A DNA stretch of 64,000 nt from the NCBI RefSeq assembly GCF_048323695.1, contig NZ_JBLWFT010000001.1:992001-1056000 (forward strand). The letters are read 5' to 3'. The DNA is from Aquisalimonas sp007126095 (GTDB lineage: Bacteria > Pseudomonadota > Gammaproteobacteria > Nitrococcales > Aquisalimonadaceae). Below, in pieces: positions 1 through 8,180 of the stretch (its first letter is position 1; each line of letters begins with the position of its first letter). Below the pieces are notes generated by a model that ran no database searches, was not told where the DNA came from, and was given only the letters and a program-made list of their open reading frames with translations. The translations under genes were made by a program, and so were the position numbers.

Positions 1-567
1 TTCTGCCGCCTTGCGGCGCATATCGTCATCCCCCGGCCCGGGAACGCCGGGCACGCCGCGCAACCAGGCGACCCGCTTGACCACCTCGCTGATACCCTGC
101 AAAAACAGCATGGAGAAGCCGACGAGAATCACCGTCTTGATCGGGTAACGGGGCAGTCCACCCGGGTTCGGGCTCGACTCCAGGAGGCGCCACGAGCGCG
201 CCACGTAGTCGACGCTGAAGTACAGCGCAAAGATGCAGAATGGAAGGAGCAGAAGCAGCGTGCCGGCCACGTCAATCCAGGCCTGGGTCCGCTGGCTTCG
301 GCCCGCATAAATGACATCGACGCGAATGTGGCCATTGCGACGCAGCACGTACGCCGCAGCCAGCAGAAAGATCATCGAATAGGCATACGTCTGCGCCTCG
401 AGCAGTGCATTGCTGCTGAGCTGCAACCCCAATGCCGCTCCAAGATAGCGCCCGACGACGTTTATGACGCCAATGGCGACCATGGCCAGCGCCACCCAAC
501 CCATGGCCCGCCCGACAAATCCGTTGAGCGCATCGATCACCCGCGCGAGCAGTAAAAGGCCTCGCAT
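1..567 (-). CDS. TRAP transporter small permease (DctQ family), 3' end cut by window edge
   Basis: Reads open from an ATG at 567 to base 1 (189 codons, no stop), so only the last residues are missing; DctQ proteins are about 160-200 residues. The translation starts MRGLLLLARVIDALNGF and shows four hydrophobic stretches, with an Arg-Asn-Gly-His-Ile-Arg-Val-Asp segment after the second, typical of this family. DctQ pairs with a large DctM permease to import organic acids with a periplasmic DctP protein. A dctM gene would be expected just beyond the left edge; that is inference. Assignment rests on pattern recognition. Confidence 0.8.
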   Translation of the reverse strand, partial: MRGLLLLARVIDALNGFVGRAMGWVALAMVAIGVINVVGRYLGAALGLQLSSNALLEAQTYAYSMIFLLAAAYVLRRNGHIRVDVIYAGRSQRTQAWIDVAGTLLLLLPFCIFALYFSVDYVARSWRLLESSPNPGGLPRYPIKTVILVGFSMLFLQGISEVVKRVAWLRGVPGVPGPGDDDMRRKAAE

Positions 568-897
568 GCCCACCCCCGAAGCTCCCTTGAGCCGGGGATC
601 ATAACGGCCGGGCTGAATCGCTGCAAAAAAAACCCGTTCATGCCGCGATCCCATCGCGCTGCCCAGGTTGCTCTCGCCCGGGCGGCCAGTGCAATCCGAA
701 CTTTTCACGGAACCCTGATCTGCCCTGCGGGTCCAGGACCAGAGGCACACCGAACGCCAGCAATGGCCGCCTATGCCACGTGGGCGCCACCGGGAACGCA
801 GAGCGATTTCGGGAGTCTAGACTACATTGCTCAGCATTTCCTTGAGCTATTATTAGCCGGGCACGAGCCCCGCATCCGACCTGACGGAGAACCAACC
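568..897. other. Divergent intergenic region
   Basis: 330 bases between the dctQ-like gene (leftward) and the lytic transglycosylase gene (rightward). It must hold both promoters. A TATTAT at about 850, roughly 40 bases before the transglycosylase start, is a possible -10 element. The frames crossing the region have no recognisable protein content and no good ribosome-binding site. Confidence 0.5.
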
Positions 898-2094
898 ATG
901 ACCCGCGCACGCCATCTCGCCCCGTTACTGCTGCTGACCACATCGGGGCTGGTTCACGCCGATTTCGAAGCCTGCCGGGACCACCTGAAACAGGAGGCGG
1001 AGGCCGCGGGAATCACGTCCACAGAGGCGATGGACGCCATCGCGGCCGTGGAGCAGCGTGAGCGCATCATCGAGCTGGACCGCAGCCAACCCGAGTTCGT
1101 GCAGACCTTTCAGCAGTATCTGGACGCACGCGTGACACCGGCCCACGTGGAACGGGGACGCGACCTCTTTGATGAACACGGGGAACTGTTGCAGCGGGTG
1201 CAGTCGGACTTTGGCGTCCCCCCGGCCTACATCGTGGCCTTCTGGGGCCTGGAAACGCACTTTGGCCGCCACTTCGGCCGTGTGCCGGTGATGGATGCGC
1301 TGGCAACGCTGGCCTGTGATCAGCGCCGCTCCGAGTTCTTCACGGCCGAATTCCTGGACGCACTGCGCATCGTCGATGACGGCAACATGGCCGCCGATGA
1401 CATGCAGGGTTCCTGGGCAGGGGCCATGGGTCACATGCAGTTCATGCCATCGACCTTCAACGCCTACGCCGTGGACTATGATGACTCAGGGCGCATCGAT
1501 ATCTGGAACAGCCTGGAAGATGCATTCGGCTCGGCCGGCAGTTACCTGGAAGCCATGGGCTGGCAGGCCGGTCAACGCTGGGGGCGGGAAGTCACGCTGC
1601 CCGACGGATTCGATTTCAGTGAGGCCAGCCTGGACACCCGCCGCAGCGTCGACGCCTGGGCCGACATGGGCGTGCGCATGGCCTCAGGCGCCTCCCTGCC
1701 AAGCGCGGACATGCAGGGCAGCATCATCGTGCCGTCGGGGGCCGACGGCCCGGCGTTCCTTGTCTACGACAATTTCCGTGTCATCATGCGCTGGAACCGG
1801 TCCATCTCCTACGCGATCAGCGTCGGCTATCTGGCTGATCGCATCGCCGGGCTCGGTCAGATCCGTGCCGATTGGGACGAGGAGCCGCTCGCCATCGAAG
1901 AGGTCGAGGAGATCCAGCGCCACCTGAACGCCCTCGGTCACGACAGCGGTGAACCCGACGGCATGCCGGGCCCCCGAACCCGCGCGGCGATTCGGGACTT
2001 TCAGGCCGCGGCCGGCCGCACGGCTGATGGCCACCCCGACCACGACCTGCTGGAGGCACTGCAGGGCGCAGTGGAGGACAGCAACGCACAATGA
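898..2094 (+). CDS. Lytic murein transglycosylase (MltB type) with C-terminal peptidoglycan-binding domain
   Basis: A 398-residue exported protein. The ATG at 898 follows GGAG and begins a signal peptide (residues 1-21, ending VHA); upstream in-frame ATGs have no Shine-Dalgarno. The MltB-type SLT_2 domain spans about 25-315, with the catalytic Glu in FWGLETHFG (E119) and an AGAMGHMQFMPSTF motif near 175-188. A peptidoglycan-binding helical domain spans about 325-390. It cleaves the MurNAc-GlcNAc bond with 1,6-anhydro ring formation in the periplasm. No lipobox is seen, so it is probably soluble. The next gene starts 15 bases downstream and may be cotranscribed. Confidence 0.9.
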   Translation: MTRARHLAPLLLLTTSGLVHADFEACRDHLKQEAEAAGITSTEAMDAIAAVEQRERIIELDRSQPEFVQTFQQYLDARVTPAHVERGRDLFDEHGELLQRVQSDFGVPPAYIVAFWGLETHFGRHFGRVPVMDALATLACDQRRSEFFTAEFLDALRIVDDGNMAADDMQGSWAGAMGHMQFMPSTFNAYAVDYDDSGRIDIWNSLEDAFGSAGSYLEAMGWQAGQRWGREVTLPDGFDFSEASLDTRRSVDAWADMGVRMASGASLPSADMQGSIIVPSGADGPAFLVYDNFRVIMRWNRSISYAISVGYLADRIAGLGQIRADWDEEPLAIEEVEEIQRHLNALGHDSGEPDGMPGPRTRAAIRDFQAAAGRTADGHPDHDLLEALQGAVEDSNAQ

Positions 2095-2109
2095 CACGAC
2101 CCCCCGGGC

Positions 2110-3087
2110 ATGGATAGCAACCAGCCGGAGCACTGGCAGATCCCGGCTGCCCTTGCGGCGCTGGTGTTCGGGGGCGGGTTCGCCGCCCTGGTGCCGGCGC
2201 GTGCCGAGGCACTTGAGCCTGCAGTATGGCCCGTGCTTGCCCTGCTGCTCTACGCCACCTTCTGCCAGATCCGCTGGCAGGATCTGCGACCCGCTGCCGA
2301 CGGCAAACAGTTCCTGAAGGCGCTGGCGCTCAGCCAGGCGGTGTTCGTGCCGCTGATGGTGGCGGTCATGACCCTGCCGCTCCCTGATTCTCCGACCCTG
2401 AAACTGGCCATCCTGCTGGTGTTGCTTGCCCCCTGCACCGACTGGTTCGTCACGTTCACCCACCTGGGAGGCGGCAGTACTCAGCAGGCAACGCTGGCGA
2501 CCCCGGTTCTACTGGCCGGACAGCTCGTACTGCTGCCGATGTGGCTCATCCTTCTGGCCGGCCCGGCAGCCGTCGAGGTCATCGCCGTTGACCGGTTTCT
2601 GGTGGTCTTTGCGGGGCTGATCGCGTTGCCACTGGGCCTCGCGCTGATCCTGGAAATGGGCACGCGGCGATGGCAGCCACTGCACCATGTCGCCCAAATC
2701 AGCCGTCGGGCGATGACGCCCTTTCTCCTGCTGCTTCTGTTCGTGCTGGCGGCAAGCCACCTGCCCCACCTGGCGGGCACGGGCAGCGTGTTGCTCGGCG
2801 TCGCCCTGCTCTACGTCGCGTACCTGCTGGCTGTCCCGGCACTGGGGTTTCTCGTCAGCAGCCGGCTGGAACTGACGCCGGTCGCCACGCGGACATTGAT
2901 CTTCAGCCTGGCCGCGCGGAACTCTTTCGTGGTGATGCCGTTTGCGCTGACCTTGCCGGAGCCGGCCCTTGCGGCCGGCGTGATCGTGGTGCAAAGCGTG
3001 ATCGAGGTGGGCGGGCTGATTCTCTACACCCGGCTGATACCGGCGCTGGTGCCGCTTCAGGCATCAACACCGTCAAACAGCGGGTGA
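2110..3087 (+). CDS. BASS/ACR3-like permease (bile acid:sodium symporter superfamily)
   Basis: 325 residues with about nine or ten hydrophobic segments and few charged residues, in the pattern of the BASS/ACR3 superfamily (bile acid:Na+ symporters and arsenite permeases). LVLLAPCTDWF near residue 105 resembles the ACR3 segment that holds the functional Cys, so arsenite or another anion is possible. No arsR or arsC gene is nearby, so substrate is unassigned. The 3' end overlaps the convergent AraC-type gene by 31 bases. It starts 15 bases after the transglycosylase stop. Confidence 0.7.
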   Translation: MDSNQPEHWQIPAALAALVFGGGFAALVPARAEALEPAVWPVLALLLYATFCQIRWQDLRPAADGKQFLKALALSQAVFVPLMVAVMTLPLPDSPTLKLAILLVLLAPCTDWFVTFTHLGGGSTQQATLATPVLLAGQLVLLPMWLILLAGPAAVEVIAVDRFLVVFAGLIALPLGLALILEMGTRRWQPLHHVAQISRRAMTPFLLLLLFVLAASHLPHLAGTGSVLLGVALLYVAYLLAVPALGFLVSSRLELTPVATRTLIFSLAARNSFVVMPFALTLPEPALAAGVIVVQSVIEVGGLILYTRLIPALVPLQASTPSNSG

Positions 3088-3914
3088 ATGGCCACGGGCT
3101 GAGCATTGCGCAGAATGCCCGACGGCTTGAGCCCGAACAGCATGCGGAAATCCCGCGAGAGCTGAGACGGGTCCCGGAAGCCTGCATTGAGCGCTGCTTC
3201 CGTGATGCTGCCACTGACGCCGATGGCCATGGCCAGGCGTTGAATGCGTGTCCAAAGGCGAAAACGGCCGATGGACATGCCGATCTCCTCCCTGAACAGG
3301 TGTCCGAGACGACTGGGTGACAAGCCAACGTGCAGCGCCAGCTGTTCCTGGTCGTTCGGCGGACGGGAGTCTTCCAGCAGCGCGTGGATGGCCCGCCGGA
3401 CCCGCGGATCCAGCGCCTGGGGCTGGGGCCCGGGAAGCTGGTCATCCAGGCGCTGCAGCACGCGCTCAGGAACCACATCCCCTGTCGCCGCCCGCGCCAG
3501 CGTGCCGGGCAACTCGGCGGTCAGCACCGCAGGCAGGCCGTCGGTCACGATCGGCTCGCTGCTCAGATGCCAGGCACGCCGGGCGACCGGATGATGGGGG
3601 CCAAGCAGGAGGTGCCCGATGCGTGTGCCGCGATAATCCAGCCTGGGTACCGTCGCGCCAGGAAACACCCAGGCGCTGCGCACGAGCGCCCCGTCCGTCC
3701 CACCCATGCGAAACGGCCCGTCGATGCCCATGATCAGAGTGTGCGCGGGATTGCGATGATCCTCCACCGTGTCCAGGCGGCCGGTGAAGAGGGTCCAGTC
3801 GTAACCGATGAAAAGCTGCGCGGACTCCATGGCCAACCCCGCATCAATGACATCCTGTGCTGTCAGTATAGGCCGCCGTGCCCGCCCCTGGCCCTGAAGC
3901 CGGGGCGCCGGCAC
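3057..3914 (-). CDS. AraC-family transcriptional regulator
   Basis: 285 residues from a GTG at 3914; an ATG at 3830 (257 residues) is an alternative, and a TATACT sequence near 3863-3868 could be a -10 for that shorter form. Residues about 170-272 form an AraC double helix-turn-helix: an LALHVGLSPSRLGHLFREEIG first HTH region, then a second ending near GFRDPSQLSRDFRMLFGLKP. The N-terminal 160 residues are an unassigned effector domain. It is convergent with the BASS permease and their coding ends overlap by 31 bases. Its target is unknown. Confidence 0.8.
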   Translation of the reverse strand: MPAPRLQGQGRARRPILTAQDVIDAGLAMESAQLFIGYDWTLFTGRLDTVEDHRNPAHTLIMGIDGPFRMGGTDGALVRSAWVFPGATVPRLDYRGTRIGHLLLGPHHPVARRAWHLSSEPIVTDGLPAVLTAELPGTLARAATGDVVPERVLQRLDDQLPGPQPQALDPRVRRAIHALLEDSRPPNDQEQLALHVGLSPSRLGHLFREEIGMSIGRFRLWTRIQRLAMAIGVSGSITEAALNAGFRDPSQLSRDFRMLFGLKPSGILRNAQPVAIHPLFDGVDA

Positions 3915-3926
3915 GGCCGGGCCCTT

Positions 3927-4340
3927 CTACTGAGCGGTCTTCTGCACGAACGGGAAGACATTCGTGAAACCAAGGATATCGGTGATCAACAGAACCAGGA
4001 AGACGATCAACGCGGCGCTGACCACCGACCCCACTCCGGCGCCTGCCGGCTCATCGGCCATCCGTTCGTTGAGCATCTCCAGCTCGGCGGCGGTCAGTGC
4101 ATTGACCCGGCTTTCCGCCTGATCAGGGTCGACACCCCAGGCCACCAGCTGCTCCCGAACCTCGTCCTCCGCCAGCAGATCCAGCACCTCACTGCGAGTC
4201 TGCTCGAGCTCCGCCTCGCCGGCAACGGCGTAGGTATCAATCATGTTCGCCTGGGCAACGGGAATCCAGACCGAAACGGCCAGGAACAGGGCGGCCCAGA
4301 GCGCCGACAAAGCCCGGAATCCGGTTCGTTGCTGCATCAT
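3927..4340 (-). CDS. PA2779-family small membrane protein (DUF6627-like)
   Basis: 137 residues. The ATG at 4340 follows GGAGAAGTAGC; a longer frame upstream has no ribosome-binding site. It has an N-terminal signal-like helix (about 10-32, ending VAQA), an acidic helical middle containing VNALTAAELEMLNERM, and a C-terminal transmembrane segment (about 105-127). This resembles the PA2779 family, usually found beside a PA2778-type cysteine peptidase. No such peptidase lies next to it here. Function is unknown. Confidence 0.6.
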   Translation of the reverse strand: MMQQRTGFRALSALWAALFLAVSVWIPVAQANMIDTYAVAGEAELEQTRSEVLDLLAEDEVREQLVAWGVDPDQAESRVNALTAAELEMLNERMADEPAGAGVGSVVSAALIVFLVLLITDILGFTNVFPFVQKTAQ

Positions 4341-4562
4341 CGCTACTTCTCCTTCCTTCGCGGTCCACTGCGTCGCCGGCTCCAACCCACGCCAGATAAA
4401 GCCGGCCCCTTGGGCTGCACTATTCATTCCTGGGCGGCGCAATGCAAGCGCACTGCACAATCAACTGCTGGCTGTCTGCTGCGGGCGACAACTGATGCAT
4501 GGCGTGACGCTACAAAATAGGTATTCTGAAGACACTGCCAGTCACAGCGTTGAGGTGTGCAC

Positions 4563-5318
4563 ATGCCCGTCACTCCAAAACCGGCCTCCACCGTGATCGT
4601 GCTCCGTGACGGGCAATCAGGGCTTGAAGTCCTGCTCCTCAAACGCAATGCCCGCACCCGCTTCGGCCCCGGGGCATCCGTGTTCCCCGGTGGCGCGGTC
4701 GACCAGGAGGACAGCGGCCCGGCTGTGCCTCCCTGCCCGGTCGACGAAGCCACCGCCAGCGCGGAACTCGGTGTCCGGCGCGGCGGGCTGGCATACCGGA
4801 TCGCCGCAATCCGCGAGTGTTTCGAGGAAGCGGGCATCCTGCTCGCCCGCCAGGCGGACGGCACGGCCCCGCGGCTGGACACTCCGGCAGTGATGCAGCG
4901 GTTCCAGGCATACCGGGACGCGCTGCGCCATCAGGAAATGTCCCTGGCGGACATCTGTCAGCGGGAACAACTGCACTTGTTCGGGGACGAACTGCTGTAT
5001 GTCAGTCACTGGGTCACACCGGCTTACGTGCCGAAACGGTTTGACACCCGATTCTTTCTCGCGGTGGTGCCCACAGGCCAGGAAGCCACCTGCTGTGGCC
5101 AGGAAACCGTTGATCAATGCTGGGTGACTCCGGAAGCCGGTCTTGAAGCCGATGCCCGGGGCGCCCTTGAGCTGATGACGCCGACCCGGGATACACTGGA
5201 GCGGCTGTCACGCTACGATAACGCGGAGGCGGTCATTGCCGGGCTTCGCCAACAGAGGCTCGGCGCCAGAATCCCCGGGCATGGGCTGATGGAACAGCGC
5301 TTCCCCGACCCCGCCTGA
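4563..5318 (+). CDS. Nudix hydrolase, NUDT19-like
   Basis: 251 residues from the ATG at 4563, seven bases after TTGAGG; a GTG at 4557 is too close to that site. The Nudix signature is split: FPGG at 41-44 and RECFEEAG at 84-91, with about 37 residues between them. A long insert inside the box is typical of NUDT19/acyl-CoA diphosphatase-like Nudix proteins. It probably hydrolyses a nucleoside-diphosphate derivative such as CoA or acyl-CoA, with a divalent metal held by the EE pair. The next gene starts 37 bases downstream. Confidence 0.8.
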   Translation: MPVTPKPASTVIVLRDGQSGLEVLLLKRNARTRFGPGASVFPGGAVDQEDSGPAVPPCPVDEATASAELGVRRGGLAYRIAAIRECFEEAGILLARQADGTAPRLDTPAVMQRFQAYRDALRHQEMSLADICQREQLHLFGDELLYVSHWVTPAYVPKRFDTRFFLAVVPTGQEATCCGQETVDQCWVTPEAGLEADARGALELMTPTRDTLERLSRYDNAEAVIAGLRQQRLGARIPGHGLMEQRFPDPA

Positions 5319-5355
5319 GTTGAGGTCACGCGCACCCCCGGAGGCCGCCATTTCG

Positions 5356-5859
5356 ATGACCGACACCCACCCCGAGCCGCCGCTGCCTTCGGAAGCAGCG
5401 CGACGCATCGAAGCGCTGGGACTGGCCCCGCACCCGGAGGGCGGCTGGTATCGGCGCATACACACCGGCACGGTAACGGTGCGACGGCCGGATGACGGTG
5501 AGCGGCCGGGAGTGACCTTGATTCATTATCTGCTGCCAGCCGGGGCTCATAGCGCCTGGCACCGTGTCGACGGCGACGAGATCTGGCACTACCTGGATGG
5601 CGATCCGCTCACGTTATGGCAACAGGGCACGGACGGCGAGTGCCGCAGCATCACCCTCGGCCCTGCGGCTCACGCCGAACCGGTCGCCGTCATCCCTGCG
5701 GGCGCCTGGCAGGCAGCTGTCCCCAACGGCCGCTGGACGCTGACCGCCTGCGCAGTGGGCCCCGGCTTCGACTTCGCCGGATTCACCCTGCTGCGCGAAC
5801 ATGAGGGTGGTCGTGAGTGGCTGCGCACACACGCTCCCCAGCTCCAGCACCTGTTATGA
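5356..5859 (+). CDS. Cupin superfamily protein (DUF985 type)
   Basis: 167 residues. The ATG at 5356 has GGAGG 11 bases upstream; an in-frame TTG at 5320 is a weaker option. The family hallmarks are LAPHPEGGWYRR near 20-32, HYLLPAG, AHSAWHRVDGDEIWHYL near 62-78 and PAGAWQAAVPNG near 115-127. The cupin barrel residues H-x-x-D-G-D-E-I-W-H are intact. These proteins are small beta-barrels of unknown biochemical function. It sits in a same-strand run of Nudix, cupin and CarS-like genes with short gaps. Confidence 0.8.
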   Translation: MTDTHPEPPLPSEAARRIEALGLAPHPEGGWYRRIHTGTVTVRRPDDGERPGVTLIHYLLPAGAHSAWHRVDGDEIWHYLDGDPLTLWQQGTDGECRSITLGPAAHAEPVAVIPAGAWQAAVPNGRWTLTACAVGPGFDFAGFTLLREHEGGREWLRTHAPQLQHLL

Positions 5860-5869
5860 CCACCCTGCC

Positions 5870-6352
5870 ATGATCGCAACGGTACAAGTACTGATCATCA
5901 TCACGGTGGCAAACGCGGCGCCGGTCGTATTGAGCTTTCTGTTGGGCAAGCGCAACGGCCAACCTGTGGACGGCGGACGTCATTGGCGCGACGGTCGTCG
6001 CATGTTCGGCCCATCGAAGACGGTGCGCGGGGTGGTGGCGGCGGTGATTGCCACAACGCTTGTGACGGTCCTGCTCGGCCTGCCGCTGGCCGCAGGGGCA
6101 GCCGCCGGCATACTGGCCATGGCCGGAGACCTCGCGTCGAGTTTCACCAAACGCCGCCTCGGCCTGGTCCCCAGCAGCCGATTCATCGGCCTCGATCAGG
6201 TGCCGGAGGCGTTCCTGCCGCTGCTCGCACTAGTGCCCCTGCCAATGATCAGCCCCGCCAGCGGCATCACTGCCGCGGCCCTGTTCGTATTGCTGGGGCC
6301 GCCCGCGTCGTGGGTGCTCTACCGCGCCGGCATTCGCCGAGAGCCTCACTAG
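5870..6352 (+). CDS. CDP-archaeol synthase (CarS)-like membrane protein
   Basis: 160 residues with about four hydrophobic segments. The ATG at 5870 lies 10 bases after the cupin stop. Two motifs match the CarS/CDP-diglyceride synthase fold: FGPSKTVRG near 45-53 and GDLASSFTKRRLG near 85-97, followed by FIGLDQVPE. CarS proteins transfer CMP from CTP to a lipid phosphate. In bacteria the lipid substrate is unknown. The stop codon overlaps the convergent metallophosphoesterase stop (shared CTAG). Confidence 0.7.
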   Translation: MIATVQVLIIITVANAAPVVLSFLLGKRNGQPVDGGRHWRDGRRMFGPSKTVRGVVAAVIATTLVTVLLGLPLAAGAAAGILAMAGDLASSFTKRRLGLVPSSRFIGLDQVPEAFLPLLALVPLPMISPASGITAAALFVLLGPPASWVLYRAGIRREPH

Positions 6353-7299
6353 TGCCCTGTCAGTGTATGGAGTACGACTTCCGGCGGGCAGTTGTACCGC
6401 ACATCAAGCACCGACGCCCCGGCACCTACAGACGTGTAGCCCTTCAATCCGCGCCACTGCCAGGGACCACTGGTAAGGTGGCGGGGGCAGTCGGCGTTGG
6501 TCGTCAGTGGGAACCCGCCCGGCAACCGGATCTGGCCGCCGTGGGTGTGCCCGCAGAGCATCGCGTCCACCCCTGCCGCCGCAGCATCTCGGTAAGCCTC
6601 CGGTGAGTGCGCGAGCAGCACCGCGGGCATATGGTCAGGGCGCCCCCTGAGGGCACGCACAATGTCGTGCTGGCGGTAGTAGTGCGGATCGTCCACTCCG
6701 GCCAGCCACACGCCAGCGCCATCGGAACGACCCAGAACGAGGCCTTCGTTCAGCAGCACGCGAATCCCCAGTGCCTCCAAACGCGGAACCATGCGAATGC
6801 TGTCATGATTGCCCAGAACGGCATAGACGGGGCCGTCGAGTGCCGCCCGCACGGTCTTGATGCCCGCGAGCGCCGGCTCGGCATTCCCGTTGGTGCGGTA
6901 ACGGAAATCCCCGGTGATCACGCACGCATCCCACTGCAAGCCGCGCAACTGATCAGCGAGACCGTCTGCAAAATGGGGATCGACATCCAGATGGGGGTCG
7001 CTGAGGTGGAGCAGGCGATAGCCATGCATTGCTTCGGTCAGACCGGCCACGGGCAGGTCGTGCTCCCGCACCTGCAGGCGGCGGGCGTTCCGCTGCCCAC
7101 GCCGGTAGAGGCCGGTCACCCGAAGCGCATACTCCAGGCAGACGCGGCTGAACCGCAGGTTCTCGAAGTGGATGGTGCCGGTGCTGGGATCGAGAACCGG
7201 TTCGCCGCCGGGAGCCTCCCGCCGGAGACGTGATTCCAGATGGCCGTCGAACACGCGGCCGTTCAGATACTCCCGGAGCCCGTCATCAGTGTGATCCAT
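6349..7299 (-). CDS. Metallophosphoesterase (YkuE/calcineurin type)
   Basis: 316 residues. The ATG at 7299 follows a GGGGGG-rich site; an upstream TTG is less likely. Five metal-binding blocks are present in order: SDPHLD (D101, H103), GDFRY (D131), GNHDS (N164, H165), LAHSPE near 223 and GHTHGG near 243. That is a complete dinuclear calcineurin-like centre. A 90-residue N-terminal region precedes the domain and has no obvious transmembrane helix. The substrate is unknown; relatives act on phospholipid or nucleotide phosphodiesters. Confidence 0.85.
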   Translation of the reverse strand: MDHTDDGLREYLNGRVFDGHLESRLRREAPGGEPVLDPSTGTIHFENLRFSRVCLEYALRVTGLYRRGQRNARRLQVREHDLPVAGLTEAMHGYRLLHLSDPHLDVDPHFADGLADQLRGLQWDACVITGDFRYRTNGNAEPALAGIKTVRAALDGPVYAVLGNHDSIRMVPRLEALGIRVLLNEGLVLGRSDGAGVWLAGVDDPHYYRQHDIVRALRGRPDHMPAVLLAHSPEAYRDAAAAGVDAMLCGHTHGGQIRLPGGFPLTTNADCPRHLTSGPWQWRGLKGYTSVGAGASVLDVRYNCPPEVVLHTLTGH

Positions 7300-7401
7300 G
7301 CTGCCCCCCGACTCGTGCAGCAACGCCGACGGCCCATCGCTGAACCGAACGCGCTCGCGCTACCGTAGGCGGATTCGCTGCGCAGCGGCAAGCTGTCCCG
7401 C

Positions 7402-7878
7402 TCAGGAGACAGGCTCTCGCCGGCGCCCTCCCCGACGGGCAATCGCCCTTGCCAACACCGCTCGCCAGCGGGGACGGGAATCCCCCGCGGGAACAGCGGC
7501 CGCTGGCGCCATCTGCGCTTTGAGCGCACCGTCAACGGCCGCGCGACGGGACTCGGGCAGGTCGCCAAGAACCAGTTCCCGGGTGGCCGCGTCGGCGTGC
7601 TTGAGGGCGCCCACCAGCAGTTCGTTACCGGAGAGGCTGACCAAACGGCGGCGGTTGTCGCTGTTCAATGCACCGAGCAGTGCCGCCCGTTCCGCCGGCG
7701 CCATGGTGACATAACCAATGGCTCCCCGGTTGAATGGCAGCGCACGGAACGCCTGCACGCGCTCATCCACAGGCAGCATGGTGAGCCATTCGGCCAGCTC
7801 GGACGCTGCCCAGTCGGCGATGTCCCGGGGCAGCTGCAGGCGGCCACGGCGGTATATGAGCTGCTTTCTGTCGGTCAT
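7402..7878 (-). CDS. Helical-repeat protein resembling the MgtE N-terminal domain
   Basis: 158 residues; the ATG at 7878 follows AGGAGGGGGCC. Residues about 25-115 are repeating short helices with LPVDERVQAFRALPF, MAPAERAALLGAL and LPESRRAAVDGAL. This resembles the superhelix of MgtE N-terminal/FliG-like domains. There are no transmembrane segments, so it is not a transporter. The C-terminus is Arg-rich. The resemblance is weak and function is unknown. Confidence 0.5.
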   Translation of the reverse strand: MTDRKQLIYRRGRLQLPRDIADWAASELAEWLTMLPVDERVQAFRALPFNRGAIGYVTMAPAERAALLGALNSDNRRRLVSLSGNELLVGALKHADAATRELVLGDLPESRRAAVDGALKAQMAPAAAVPAGDSRPRWRAVLARAIARRGGRRREPVS

Positions 7879-8180
7879 GGCCCCCTCCTGTCCTGTCTGG
7901 CGAATTGGCGTGCAAACCCGCGTCGATCAAAGCCGAAATGCTACGCTGCACAACAATATAAATCAATGACTTTACTGTTTTTTCCTTGATATCGCCGAGG
8001 TTGTTCCCCTGGGGCCATAATCGCGCCGGGACACCCTCGGTTCGGCACCGCCGCCCTTCAGGACTTCCCCCGTTCTCCCGGCTCCGGTAGGCTCCGACCC
8101 GTACTCAGTATCCGGGTCGCGGCACCGCAATGGCGGCCAGGCGTCCGGACCACCCCCGACCGATTCAGAGGATGGCCTCA
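7879..8180. other. Divergent intergenic region
   Basis: 302 bases between the leftward helical-repeat gene and uppP. It includes an AT-rich stretch around 7945-7990 (ACAATATAAATCAATG), a likely promoter area in this GC-rich sequence. I looked for a fluoride riboswitch because crcB genes follow, and saw none. Confidence 0.4.

Noticed and set aside
8040..8180. Fluoride riboswitch ahead of the uppP-crcB genes
   Set aside because: I searched for the conserved crcB-motif blocks and found no convincing match by eye.
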